Below, piece by piece: positions 41,681-50,694 of a stretch of 64,000 bases of DNA. The notes below the pieces were generated by a model. That model worked only from the letters and a program-made list of their open reading frames with translations. It did not search any database and was not told where the DNA came from. The number at the start of each line of letters is the position of its first letter. The first letter of the stretch is position 1. The stretch is from contig CAYVOK010000008.1 of the NCBI GenBank assembly GCA_964453335.1, positions 66,958-130,957 on the forward strand, in the 5' to 3' direction. Made by a program: the position numbers and the translations under genes. Source of the stretch: VGBO01 sp964453335. GTDB taxonomy: Bacteria; Actinomycetota; Acidimicrobiia; Acidimicrobiales; CAIXPF01.

Positions 41681-44600
41681 ATGTCACCTAAAGTAAGATC
41701 CCTAGTTGTTAACTCCGAGGCAAAGCAACAGCTAATAAGAGATAAATCTATTGAGGGTATAAAAGCTTTATTCCCTATACTTGGGACTCATCACGATATA
41801 GATGTTGATAATCTAGAAGTATCATCTAAGCCAGTAGATTATGAAGTCCATAAACAAGCTTTATATAAGAGGGGTACTCTCTATGAGCCATTAAAAGGCT
41901 CTGTTGTAATAAAAGATAAGCAAGGAAATGTAGTTGATAGAAAGAATGGTCACGTGCTTTTGCATGTTCCTAGAATATCTTGGAATGGGGCATTTTTAAT
42001 AAAAGGCAACGAATACGCTTTCAAGAATCAGCTAAGAACAATGCCTGGAGTTTATACTAGGCAGAGAGATAATGGAGAGTTAGAAGCTAGTTTTAATTTA
42101 GCTAAAGGAGCAAACTTTAGGGTAAATATGGAGCCAGAGAAAGGCGTATTAAATTTAGAGTATGGTACTACCAAGATACCTGCGTATCCGATTTTACGCA
42201 GCCAAGGGTTGTCACACTCTGATATATCAAATTATTGGGGCAAAGAATTGGCTGATAGAAATGCTTCTCAGTTTGAAGGCAAAAGTGACGCTTACATAAC
42301 TAAGTTATACGAAAAGGTAGTGCCTTCTAGTAAACGAACAGCCGAGTCTACTCAGGATAAAGTAGCTGCTATAACAGAGCACTATGATAACACTGTGCTA
42401 TCTGGCAAGGTTACAGAGATGACTCTCGGTAAGTCGTTTGAGAAAGTTACTCCTGAGTCTATTTTATTGGCAGGTAAAAAGCTTGTTAATGTTTACAATG
42501 GTAAAGCTGAAGAAGATGAAAGAGATTCTTTAGAGTTTCAGCGTGTTATGGGCGCGGAGGATATGTTTAAGGAAAGAATCCGCTTAAAAGGTAAAGAATT
42601 ATCATTTAAAATTAAAAACAAGCTTGATCTAGCTAAAGATGTAAAGGTAGGAGATGTTCTACCAAGTACCTTGCTGGCTCCAACCCTAAAACAATATATA
42701 TCTACTTCTCAGCTGTCAATGATACCTGCTCAGATAAATCCAATAGAGTTAACTGACAGTACGTTAGCAGTAACTAGATTGGGCGAAGGTGGTATTGGTG
42801 AGGATAGGGCTATACCCGCTGATGTAAGAAGTTTATCAGCAAGTGCATTCGGTATAATAGATCCATTTAGAACTCCAGAGTCAAGCGCTGCCGGCGTTGA
42901 CGTAAGATTCACATTTGGGGCAGGCAGAGACGAAGATGGGTACTTATATTCAAAGCTTAAAAACTCAAAGACTGGTGAGCTTGAATGGGTACCTGCAAGA
43001 AACATGAAAAAACTGAATATAGCGTTTCCTATGCAGGACACTAAAAAAGGTAGTGTTGACGTATTATCTAAGGGCAGAGTTGCCAAGGTTAAACCAAAAG
43101 ATGTAGATTACGAAATGTCGTCTGTGCAGAATATGTATACTGCTAGCACAAACATGGTTCCATTCCTAGATAGTACTCAAGGTAATCGTATAATCATGGG
43201 TTCCAAAATGGTTGGTCAAGCAGTTCCACTAGTTAATAGGGAGGCACCATTAGTTCAGCCAAGTGCTAATGACTCAGTCAACGATGTAAGTATGGAAGAT
43301 GCTATGGCTAAAATAGTAGACATGAAAGCTTCTATAGATGGTACTGTGACAAGCGTTAGTAAAGACAAAATTTCTATAAAAGCAAAAGACGGAAGTGTTA
43401 AAGATATAGTCATAGCTAACCACGTGCCTATGGCTTCTAAGACCTTTTTTACTCACACACCATCTGTAAAAGTTGGAGATACTGTCAATCAGGACTCAGT
43501 GATAGCTGAATCCAACTACACCAAAAATGGGCAGCTGGCTTTAGGAAAAAATTTAAAAATAGCGTACATGGCGTATCATGGTATAAACTCTAATGACGCA
43601 GTAGTTATATCTAGATCAGCAGCAGACAAGATGAAATCTGTAAAGATGTCAAAGTACCTTGTAGAGCTAGATAGTGATATGAAACTAGACGATAAAAAGC
43701 ACTCGGCTAATTTTCCCAGAGTATTTAATAAAGACCAGTACTCCAAATTACAAGATGGCGTTATAAAAGTTGGGGAGAAACTATCTAATGGAGACCCTAT
43801 AGCCACCGTTCTTATGAAGAAATCACCAAGTATAGAAAATCAAATACTAGGTAAAATACATAAATCCTTACGAAGTGAGTACGACGATAGGTCTGAGGTT
43901 TGGAACGGTGAAGAAACAGGTGAAGTAGTAGATGTGCAGAGGCATGGCAATAAAGTTACAGTAGTAGTAAAGTCAGAAGAGCCTGTTAAAATAGGGGACA
44001 AATTATCTAACAGATATGGTGGTAAGGGAGTTGTAGGTAAAATAGTAGATGACGAATCTATGGTGCGTGACGCCTCTGGTAAGCCCATAGATATGTTATG
44101 GTCTAGCTTAAGTGTTGTTTCTAGAATTAATCCAGGACAAGTTATAGAAACTGCTCTAGCTAAAGCGGCTGAGAAGACTGGTACGCAGTATAAAATCCCT
44201 AGCTTTAATAAAGTTAACAATGTCAAGTTTGCTAGGCAAGAACTTAAGAAAGCTGGAATATCTGATAAAGAAGATGTATACGATCCAGTTACAGGCAAGA
44301 CCATTAAAAACATAATGGTTGGTCCGCAGTATACCTATAGGCTATTTAAAACAACTGATACTAACTTTTCAGCTAGAGGCATAGATGCTGGGTATGATAT
44401 AAACAAGACCCCAAGTAAAGGCGGTGATGATGGAGCGAAGGGCACTGGTATGATGGAGATAAACGCTCTACTAGCTCATGATGCTCGGGATATTCTAAAA
44501 GAAAACGCTGTAATACGTGGTACTAAGAACTCAGAATACTGGAGAGCAGTGCAACTCAATAGGCCAATACCACCACCACAATCCAGCTTTGTTTTCGATA

Positions 44601-46048
44601 AGTTTAAATCAATGTTGTCAGGGGCTGGCCTTAGGATGGATAGATCTGGTAATGACATGACTCTCACGCCACTAACTGATAAAGATGTTTCAGCTATGTC
44701 TGCCGGTGAAATAAAGAATGGCAAGATGCTGCTGTCTAAAAATCTAATGCCAGAGAGGGATGGGTTATTTGACCTAAGCAAGACTGGAGGTTCTAGCGGC
44801 ATGAAGTATTCACACATAGAGTTACCTGAGAGTGTAATAAATCCCTTGTTTACGGATACTGCTAGGAGATTGCTTGGTGTTACCGAGACTAAATTAAACG
44901 AAATGATAGTAGAAGAAGGTGGTGATTCAGTAAGGAAGAAACTAGACTCTCTTAACTTGGACGATGAGCTAGACAAAGCTAAGTCTGATTTAAAGAGACT
45001 TAAGGGTGCAGAAAAAGATAATGCTTATAAGAAGGTTAAGGCGATTAACGCTCTTAAATCAAACAACATGAAAGCTGGAGACGCTTACTCAATTAAGAAG
45101 TTCCCAGTTATACCACCAACGTTTAGACCCATAGTACCAGGGCCTGGCGGAGACTTGTTAGTTAGTGATGTTAACCACATGTACAAAGATCTTATATTAG
45201 CTAAAGAAAAGCTTCAAGAAGCTAAGGATCTTGATTTACCGGACTCCGATATTAAAGAAATGAGACAGCATTTGCAACAATCTGCGGGGGCTGTTATAGG
45301 TGTTAATCCGCCGGTATCACAAAAGCTAGTTCAAAGCGAAGTCAAGGGAATAGTTAATACTATAACTGGTACTAAGACGGGGTTCTACAATGGAAAGGTC
45401 TTAGCTAAGCGGCTTGATTTAACAGGTAGAGGCACTGCGGCACCTGATCCTAACTTGGGAATGGACGAGATTGGCTTGCCAGAGGAAATGATGTGGGGCA
45501 TGTACAGCCCATTTATTATTAAAAATCTAGTTAGGAGAGGATATCCTGCTGTACAGGCAAAAGAGCTGGTAGAGAAAAAATCAAATCAAGCTAGAGAAGA
45601 GCTAATGATAGAGTCAAGGCAGAGGCCAGTGTATATAAACAGAGCCCCTACTCTACATAGGTTTAATATTATTGCGGCTAATCCTATACCAGTAGAGGGC
45701 AAGACTATAAAAGTAAATCCGTTCTTAGAAGACGGGATGAATCTTGACTATGATGGAGATGCTCTACAAGTGCATCTACCGGCTACAGATCTAGGCGTAA
45801 AGGATGCCAAGAAAATGATGTTGTCTAATAACTTGTTCGGCGATAGAACAAGAGAGCAGTTATTAGCCTACCCAAAAATGGAGGCTATAGCAGGTATATA
45901 CAAAGCTACAGAAGCTATGCCAACTACTGGCTCCGATAAAGCACCAAAAAAATTTGCAACAATAGCTGAAGCTAAAGCTGCGTATAGAAAAGGTACACTT
46001 AAAGCGTCTGATATAGTTCAGATAGACAAGGATGACTCTAATGAATAA
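41681..46048 (+). CDS. RNA polymerase: beta fused to the N-terminal half of beta-prime
   Basis: A 1455-residue subunit. The beta part (about 1-945) shows NEYAFKNQLRTMPGVYTRQR, NRYGGKGVVGKIVDD near 777, and a beta C-terminal segment with GTGMMEINALLAHDARDIL. From about 950 it continues as beta-prime: GLFDLSKTGG, IPPTFRPIVPGPGGDLL, AKRLDLTGRG, RPVYINRAPTLHRFNI, and the catalytic loop NLDYDGDALQVHLP near 1353, keeping the three Mg-binding Asp. It ends soon after, before the bridge helix and trigger loop. It would transcribe phage genes once joined by the second subunit at 46744. AGGA precedes the ATG. No alpha or omega gene is seen in this window. Confidence 0.93.
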   Translation: MSPKVRSLVVNSEAKQQLIRDKSIEGIKALFPILGTHHDIDVDNLEVSSKPVDYEVHKQALYKRGTLYEPLKGSVVIKDKQGNVVDRKNGHVLLHVPRISWNGAFLIKGNEYAFKNQLRTMPGVYTRQRDNGELEASFNLAKGANFRVNMEPEKGVLNLEYGTTKIPAYPILRSQGLSHSDISNYWGKELADRNASQFEGKSDAYITKLYEKVVPSSKRTAESTQDKVAAITEHYDNTVLSGKVTEMTLGKSFEKVTPESILLAGKKLVNVYNGKAEEDERDSLEFQRVMGAEDMFKERIRLKGKELSFKIKNKLDLAKDVKVGDVLPSTLLAPTLKQYISTSQLSMIPAQINPIELTDSTLAVTRLGEGGIGEDRAIPADVRSLSASAFGIIDPFRTPESSAAGVDVRFTFGAGRDEDGYLYSKLKNSKTGELEWVPARNMKKLNIAFPMQDTKKGSVDVLSKGRVAKVKPKDVDYEMSSVQNMYTASTNMVPFLDSTQGNRIIMGSKMVGQAVPLVNREAPLVQPSANDSVNDVSMEDAMAKIVDMKASIDGTVTSVSKDKISIKAKDGSVKDIVIANHVPMASKTFFTHTPSVKVGDTVNQDSVIAESNYTKNGQLALGKNLKIAYMAYHGINSNDAVVISRSAADKMKSVKMSKYLVELDSDMKLDDKKHSANFPRVFNKDQYSKLQDGVIKVGEKLSNGDPIATVLMKKSPSIENQILGKIHKSLRSEYDDRSEVWNGEETGEVVDVQRHGNKVTVVVKSEEPVKIGDKLSNRYGGKGVVGKIVDDESMVRDASGKPIDMLWSSLSVVSRINPGQVIETALAKAAEKTGTQYKIPSFNKVNNVKFARQELKKAGISDKEDVYDPVTGKTIKNIMVGPQYTYRLFKTTDTNFSARGIDAGYDINKTPSKGGDDGAKGTGMMEINALLAHDARDILKENAVIRGTKNSEYWRAVQLNRPIPPPQSSFVFDKFKSMLSGAGLRMDRSGNDMTLTPLTDKDVSAMSAGEIKNGKMLLSKNLMPERDGLFDLSKTGGSSGMKYSHIELPESVINPLFTDTARRLLGVTETKLNEMIVEEGGDSVRKKLDSLNLDDELDKAKSDLKRLKGAEKDNAYKKVKAINALKSNNMKAGDAYSIKKFPVIPPTFRPIVPGPGGDLLVSDVNHMYKDLILAKEKLQEAKDLDLPDSDIKEMRQHLQQSAGAVIGVNPPVSQKLVQSEVKGIVNTITGTKTGFYNGKVLAKRLDLTGRGTAAPDPNLGMDEIGLPEEMMWGMYSPFIIKNLVRRGYPAVQAKELVEKKSNQAREELMIESRQRPVYINRAPTLHRFNIIAANPIPVEGKTIKVNPFLEDGMNLDYDGDALQVHLPATDLGVKDAKKMMLSNNLFGDRTREQLLAYPKMEAIAGIYKATEAMPTTGSDKAPKKFATIAEAKAAYRKGTLKASDIVQIDKDDSNE

Positions 46049-46280
46049 TAATCGTATACTAAGAGCTTATTATTTTGGCTGCAAACTTGCAGAAATAAGA
46101 AATGCTTCTGACGTTGCATTAGCAATGCGTGATATTATGGACCAATCAACTGGGCAAAAAGACACTAAGATACCAAGCGGTGATTCCATGACTGGAGACG
46201 ATCAGTACCGTACTGGAGATACCTGGGGGCATAGCCGAGAGATAACATTACCCTCAAACATGGGAGTACCCTCAAGATAA
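46041..46280 (+). CDS. Small unknown protein in the RNA polymerase operon
   Basis: 79 residues from the ATG at 46041, which overlaps the polymerase stop and has AAGGA eight bases upstream. An in-frame ATG at 46032 is less likely because it is embedded in that ribosome site. The N-terminus is amphipathic (NNNRILRAYYFGCKLAEIR); the rest is polar and probably disordered (GQKDTKIPSGDSMTGDDQ). Function unknown. Confidence 0.5.
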   Translation: MNNNRILRAYYFGCKLAEIRNASDVALAMRDIMDQSTGQKDTKIPSGDSMTGDDQYRTGDTWGHSREITLPSNMGVPSR

Positions 46281-46290
46281 GGAGAGCTTT

Positions 46291-46734
46291 ATGTTAAGAA
46301 AGACAAGTGGTGCAGCGTCTAATCTAGCAGTCGCCCTACCTATTTTAGCTATGGCAGGTTATGGAGGTGTTAAGGGGTTACGCGACACTCTAAAGAGTGG
46401 AGATAATCCTGGTAAATACTTCTTTGCTAATAATAACTTATTAGTAGGAGCTGCTAGATATGGACTCGCTGGTGCTCTAGCTACAGGCTTAGCTTCTGCA
46501 GCTTCCTCTAAAAGTGATTCTTCGGATATTGCTAAGGCGGCTATATTTGCCGGTACATTAGGGTTATCCATACCAGCAGCTACCTATCTTATGGGTCTAG
46601 TACCTAGTTTAAAATTTACAGGGACTAGAAGAAACTTGGAGGCGTATGATAACTATAAGGGTCCTAACCTGAATGACTTAAAAGACCACCTGCGTGAGCA
46701 GGATTACAAACAAAGCTTCTCCATGGAAGACTAG
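46291..46734 (+). CDS. Glycine/alanine-rich membrane-type protein
   Basis: A 147-residue protein with AGGAG before the ATG. It has three hydrophobic Gly/Ala-rich stretches (NLAVALPILAMAGYGG, YGLAGALATGLASAAS, AIFAGTLGLSIPAATYLMG) and a polar C-terminus. It sits between the two halves of the RNA polymerase. It may be a membrane or internal virion protein. No enzyme motif. Confidence 0.5.
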   Translation: MLRKTSGAASNLAVALPILAMAGYGGVKGLRDTLKSGDNPGKYFFANNNLLVGAARYGLAGALATGLASAASSKSDSSDIAKAAIFAGTLGLSIPAATYLMGLVPSLKFTGTRRNLEAYDNYKGPNLNDLKDHLREQDYKQSFSMED

Positions 46735-46743
46735 GAGTTTCTA

Positions 46744-48525
46744 ATGATTAAGGGAAAATTTTCTGAAGTGTTGGTTAACTCTACATTACCTAAAGAGTAT
46801 AGAGTTACAAGTGGCCAGGTTACTACAAAATCTGTCAAAGCTAATATGGTTAGACTAGCTAAAAACAGCCCCGACCAGTATAGCGTGGTAGCTCCTAAAC
46901 TTAAAAAAGTAGGAGATGAGTTCGCTACTTACGAGGGCATAACTGTAGGATTAGATGATATAGAGCCTGAGTATGATAAGCGTGACGCCATTATAAATGA
47001 AGCCGATAAGATTCTAAGAAAAGAAAAGTTTGGCTCACCTAAAGCAATCGACGCATTGATAGCTGCGCAGGGTAAGATACTTGATATAACTAAGCAACAC
47101 CCTGGAGACATGGCGATGCAAGCTAGGGCTGGAAGTAGGGGTAATATGACTCAGTTGATGAAGAGTGTAGCTACCCCTGTAGTTGTTGGTGACTTTAAAG
47201 GTAATCCAGTTCCTTTTTTAATAAAGAGGAGCTATGCAGAGGGTCTTAGCCCTATGGAAGCTTGGATAGCTGGAGATGAGAGTAGAGCTCAGGTTATTAA
47301 AGGGCAACTTGGTACAGCTGAGCCAGGTGAAATGCAAAAAATTTTGTCTACTGTTATGTCTCCAGCTGTAATATCTGACACAGATTGTGGCACAGATAAT
47401 GGGATTCGTCTTAAGGCGGATGACCCTAGTTTAGAAGGTAGATACGAAGCTACAACAGGCCAGTTAATAGATTCGTCAAGAGCCGCATCCTACTCAGCTA
47501 AGGGAGGCTTTGTATTAGTTAGGTCACCCATGACTTGTGAAATGGATAAAGGTGTATGCCAAAAATGCATGGGTACATCTGTTCAGGGCCGTAACTATCA
47601 AATAGGTGAGAATGTAGGGGTACGTGCAGCCCAAGCTATGTCTGAGCCATTAACACAGTTGCAGCTAAGTGCAAAGCATGGGGTTAGCTTGGTTAAAGGT
47701 GATGCTAATAAACCACGCGGTCTAAAAGCCTTTAAGCAGTTTGTAGAAATACCAAAGAATTTCTTCTTTAAAGCTCCTCTTGCTACTATAGGTGGTAAGA
47801 TAGATAAAGTAGAAAAAGCCCCTCAGGGTGGATTTGATATATACATAGGTAAAGAGCACCACTATGTTCCACCTGGCAGAGATTTAAACGTAAAGAAAGG
47901 GGATGAAGTCGAGGCAGGTGATACTCTAGCTTCTGGTATTCCTTCGCCAGACGATGTTATAAAACATAAAGGGCTTGGGCACGGTAGAGAATACCTTGTT
48001 AAGTCACTGCGCTCAACTTATGAAGATTCAGGGGTTAAAATAGACCAGAGAAATGTAGAGCTATTAGCTAAGACACAGTTGAACTATGTAAAAGTTGTTA
48101 AGCCTATAGGGGATTTGATGGAAGAAGATGTAGTTCCTCTCTCTGAAGTTACTAGGCAAATACGCAATACAGGTACTGAAATGAGAGTTACTGATGCCAT
48201 AGGTAAGGTGCTAACAAAGTCTGTGTTTGAGCACCCAATAGGAACTGTAGTTACAAAGAGAATAGCAGAAGATATACTGGATAAGGGTAAAGATAAAGTT
48301 AGTGCAGTTGAATCAAGTCCTATACTTAAGCCTCTGATGGTATCAGCATCTAGAACTCCTCTGCTAAATCCAAACTGGATGCAAAGACTGGGATACCGTT
48401 ACCAAAAGAATACACTTATGGAGGCAGCCGCGTATAAACAAAAAGCTGATATACACGGTTACGATCCTATGGCAGCACTTGCCTATGGTAGCGAGTTTAC
48501 TCGTGGGCAGAAAGGCCAATATTAA
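46744..48525 (+). CDS. RNA polymerase beta-prime C-terminal half
   Basis: A 593-residue subunit supplying the rest of beta-prime. Bridge-helix/trigger-loop sequence is seen at about 118-170 (AMQARAGSRGNMTQLMKS, RSYAEGLSPMEAWIAGDESR). The zinc site has four Cys at about 215, 265, 272 and 275 (DTDCGTDNG, MTCEMDKGVCQKCMG), followed by NVGVRAAQAMSEPLTQLQLS. The split falls after the catalytic loop and before the trigger loop, the same place where cyanobacteria divide beta-prime. AGGAG lies seven bases before the ATG. Both halves are needed for an active centre. Confidence 0.93.
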   Translation: MIKGKFSEVLVNSTLPKEYRVTSGQVTTKSVKANMVRLAKNSPDQYSVVAPKLKKVGDEFATYEGITVGLDDIEPEYDKRDAIINEADKILRKEKFGSPKAIDALIAAQGKILDITKQHPGDMAMQARAGSRGNMTQLMKSVATPVVVGDFKGNPVPFLIKRSYAEGLSPMEAWIAGDESRAQVIKGQLGTAEPGEMQKILSTVMSPAVISDTDCGTDNGIRLKADDPSLEGRYEATTGQLIDSSRAASYSAKGGFVLVRSPMTCEMDKGVCQKCMGTSVQGRNYQIGENVGVRAAQAMSEPLTQLQLSAKHGVSLVKGDANKPRGLKAFKQFVEIPKNFFFKAPLATIGGKIDKVEKAPQGGFDIYIGKEHHYVPPGRDLNVKKGDEVEAGDTLASGIPSPDDVIKHKGLGHGREYLVKSLRSTYEDSGVKIDQRNVELLAKTQLNYVKVVKPIGDLMEEDVVPLSEVTRQIRNTGTEMRVTDAIGKVLTKSVFEHPIGTVVTKRIAEDILDKGKDKVSAVESSPILKPLMVSASRTPLLNPNWMQRLGYRYQKNTLMEAAAYKQKADIHGYDPMAALAYGSEFTRGQKGQY

Positions 48526-49305
48526 ATGAGACAAGTATTTACACTCCACAAAAGACTAAGTGCACCAGTACAATCAGAAAAGACTGCTTTTTTTAGGCGT
48601 ATGATGTACGGCTTAGATAAAGACTCTGACGCCTGGAAGCAAATGCAACCAGGCTTAAGTCAGTACATAACCCCGGAGGGGCAGAGAGTTAACCCTATAA
48701 GTGGTATGTCGATGAGTAATTTGTTCGAGGGTCCACTGTCTGATCCGGGATCAAGAGGGTCAATACCAGATTTCCTATTTGGTAGGAAAGATGTCAATGA
48801 CTTATTAAGAGCTCGCTATGACCAAGGAGGACTTTTTGGAAAGGGCGGGTACTTTCATGGTATGTTTTTCCCCGGTGTTTCTGATCAGAGTATGGCATCC
48901 GCTAAGAGGTTTGCTAAAGGTCTTAATCCATACGATGAGACTCCACTCACATTAAACGATGCCATGACAACCTATAACACTGGCATGGGTCTAAAGAGAG
49001 GAGCTGGTGCTGCATTTAACACTTTTGCTCTACCTATGTATAGAACTTATCAAATATTGAAAGATCCTGGTAAAGACAAAGCTGGGCGTATAGGCGGTGC
49101 CTTAGGTAGTGCTGTAGCCGGTAATTTCTATAGTAACTATGGATTTATACCAGGTATGATCGGTTCAGTAGCAGGTGATTTTCTAGGTAGAACTGCGGGT
49201 AGATTATTATTTGGAGATAAGCCGGAGAGTCCTTATAAGTACTCTAAAAACGTTGACCTGTATGGTAGGCCAATAATACAGCCACCTTTACCAGGGCAAT
49301 ATTAA
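48526..49305 (+). CDS. Glycine-rich protein following the RNA polymerase
   Basis: A 259-residue protein starting immediately after the polymerase stop. The N-terminus is basic and aromatic (KRLSAPVQSEKTAFFRRMMY). The centre is Gly-rich (GGLFGKGGYFHGMFFPG). The last third has a glycine-zipper-like membrane stretch (IGGALGSAVAGNFYSNYG, GMIGSVAGDFLGRTAG). Such features fit pore-forming or internal virion proteins. Function not known. Confidence 0.5.
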   Translation: MRQVFTLHKRLSAPVQSEKTAFFRRMMYGLDKDSDAWKQMQPGLSQYITPEGQRVNPISGMSMSNLFEGPLSDPGSRGSIPDFLFGRKDVNDLLRARYDQGGLFGKGGYFHGMFFPGVSDQSMASAKRFAKGLNPYDETPLTLNDAMTTYNTGMGLKRGAGAAFNTFALPMYRTYQILKDPGKDKAGRIGGALGSAVAGNFYSNYGFIPGMIGSVAGDFLGRTAGRLLFGDKPESPYKYSKNVDLYGRPIIQPPLPGQY

Positions 49306-49349
49306 TTATATTAAATAAACTTGTAATAAATATATATAGTATTGTAGTA

Positions 49350-49371
49350 TATTCTTAGGAAAACAAGAATA
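49350..49371 (+). promoter_or_regulatory. Inverted repeat TATTCTT/AAGAATA
   Basis: Seven paired bases around an 8-base loop in the gap between the polymerase operon and the 55-residue gene. It lacks a following T run on the + strand, so it is more likely an operator or attenuator than a terminator. Confidence 0.35.
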
Positions 49372-49388
49372 AGTAAAGTGAGTTAAAA

Positions 49389-49556
49389 ATGCAAAAAGAT
49401 AAACTCGATACATACAGAGATCTAGCTTCAGAATTACTAAATAAATTTATGGATAGCAAATGCCCACTAGAGAAGGCAAAAATTAAATCAGATATACTAT
49501 TTGTATGGGATACTATAAGGTTGCTCAAACTTGAGACTAAAATATACTCAGCGTGA
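49389..49556 (+). CDS. Small helical protein (55 aa)
   Basis: A 55-residue ORF starting MQKDKLDTYRDLASELLNKF and ending LLKLETKIYSA. It is mostly helical with one Cys-Pro in the middle. AAGTGAG upstream is a modest ribosome site. It lies alone between the polymerase operon and the lysis genes. It could be a small regulator. Confidence 0.5.
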   Translation: MQKDKLDTYRDLASELLNKFMDSKCPLEKAKIKSDILFVWDTIRLLKLETKIYSA

Positions 49557-49564
49557 TGATTTTT

Positions 49565-49577
49565 TTAAGTATCAAAT
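49565..49577 (+). promoter_or_regulatory. TTAAGTATCAAAT element upstream of the lysis genes
   Basis: Second copy of the 13-mer found at 41603. TATACT follows shortly after and the holin-like gene starts 46 bp downstream. Confidence 0.4.
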
Positions 49578-49622
49578 AAACTATACTTTCAGTATATTCA
49601 CCACTAATAACTGGAGTATACT

Positions 49623-50012
49623 ATGGACTTATCGCAAGACATAATAGAAGCTGCAATAATGGCTGCTACCACTGGTCAATTCGGAACACAAGTTGTTTAC
49701 GAGACATTCAAGTTGAATGTTGACTCTCTAACTGATGCTAAGAAAGAAATGTTTCTGCACTTATGTTCTGGCTGTGTAGCGCTAACAGCGTATGTAATTA
49801 CACAGCCTAGCTTTGTAGCTAAGGCAGCTCTGCTTACATTCATAAGTGGCGTATTTGCAGAAGCTGTGCTCAAGCTATTAAAGAAGAAAAATGAAGCATC
49901 AAGGGACAAAACTGAGTCCCTAGCACAAAAGATACATGAACTTGATATCGCGGATAAGGACTCCAAGATAAAAGAATTAGAAGATAAGTTAAAGAGCCTG
50001 GAGGCTAAGTAA
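49623..50012 (+). CDS. Holin-like membrane protein
   Basis: A 129-residue protein with GGAG seven bases before the ATG. One or two hydrophobic segments at about residues 48-83 (FLHLCSGCVALTAYVITQ, AALLTFISGVFAEAVLKLL) are followed by a basic stretch and a charged coiled coil (HELDIADKDSKIKELEDKLK). Arrangement and position before an endolysin fit a holin that opens the inner membrane. Confidence 0.55.
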   Translation: MDLSQDIIEAAIMAATTGQFGTQVVYETFKLNVDSLTDAKKEMFLHLCSGCVALTAYVITQPSFVAKAALLTFISGVFAEAVLKLLKKKNEASRDKTESLAQKIHELDIADKDSKIKELEDKLKSLEAK

Positions 50013-50693
50013 ATGCCGCCAGTACCTCCTTATTGTGACTTTAAAAATAGGCAAGGTTTGTCTCTCGGAATATCAGTATCAGGTAAATATTACTTGGTAG
50101 ATACTAAGTCCTCTGAGAATGTAGTATTAGACGAGTATTTAGATTCTTGCTGCTCTTCTGGTGAAGATTGTATAAAGCTATCTGTGCTATATTCTGAGGC
50201 TAAGAATACTAACAAAAATACTCAAGCTAAGGATATGTGTTTAGACTATCAGTTTAACTCAGATAACTATTCACCAGATTTACAGCTAGCAGTCCTACCA
50301 GAGTTTATTTACACAGAGCCTAAGATAATGTCAGAGGTAGTTGAGGTTGTAAAGCAACAGCCAGAAGACTTGCCGAGCGATATTAATGTTGTTGACTCCT
50401 TAACAGCGTTAGCCGCTTCTGCAGCCCTTATACTTGGTGTTGTGCAAAATGCCAGAGCCAAAAAAAGAGAGTTAGAATCTGCTAAGTGCTGTTCTGAGTC
50501 AAAGTTAAATATAGAAAGACTAGACTCAAAATTAGCAGAACTAGATAAACGAATAGATTCTGCCAGAACAAAAGACAACAAAGCTCTTCATGCAGAAATG
50601 TATGAGCACTACAAAGAACTTAAAGAACTTAAAGAAGACTCAGACGAATTAAAAGATATACTACAAAAAGTAGTAGAAAGGCTTAAGGCTTAG
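50013..50693 (+). CDS. Lysis-cassette membrane protein with coiled coil
   Basis: A 226-residue protein directly after the holin-like gene. The first 120 residues are soluble with many Cys (YLDSCCSSGEDC). One hydrophobic segment (VVDSLTALAASAALILGVV) near residue 130 is followed by a long charged coiled coil (LDSKLAELDKRIDSARTKD). It could be a spanin-like or holin-associated protein. Family not recognised. Confidence 0.5.
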   Translation: MPPVPPYCDFKNRQGLSLGISVSGKYYLVDTKSSENVVLDEYLDSCCSSGEDCIKLSVLYSEAKNTNKNTQAKDMCLDYQFNSDNYSPDLQLAVLPEFIYTEPKIMSEVVEVVKQQPEDLPSDINVVDSLTALAASAALILGVVQNARAKKRELESAKCCSESKLNIERLDSKLAELDKRIDSARTKDNKALHAEMYEHYKELKELKEDSDELKDILQKVVERLKA

Positions 50694-50694
50694 T

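Noticed and set aside
43840..44976. Frames of 157 and 166 residues antisense to the polymerase
   Set aside because: Both lie opposite highly conserved beta and beta-prime motifs and have Ser/Leu-rich composition typical of shadows.
41681..46048. A single-chain crAss-like or phiKZ-like polymerase
   Set aside because: Motif order matches bacterial beta and beta-prime in near-complete form with an NxDxDGD loop, and the second half of beta-prime is present as a separate gene.
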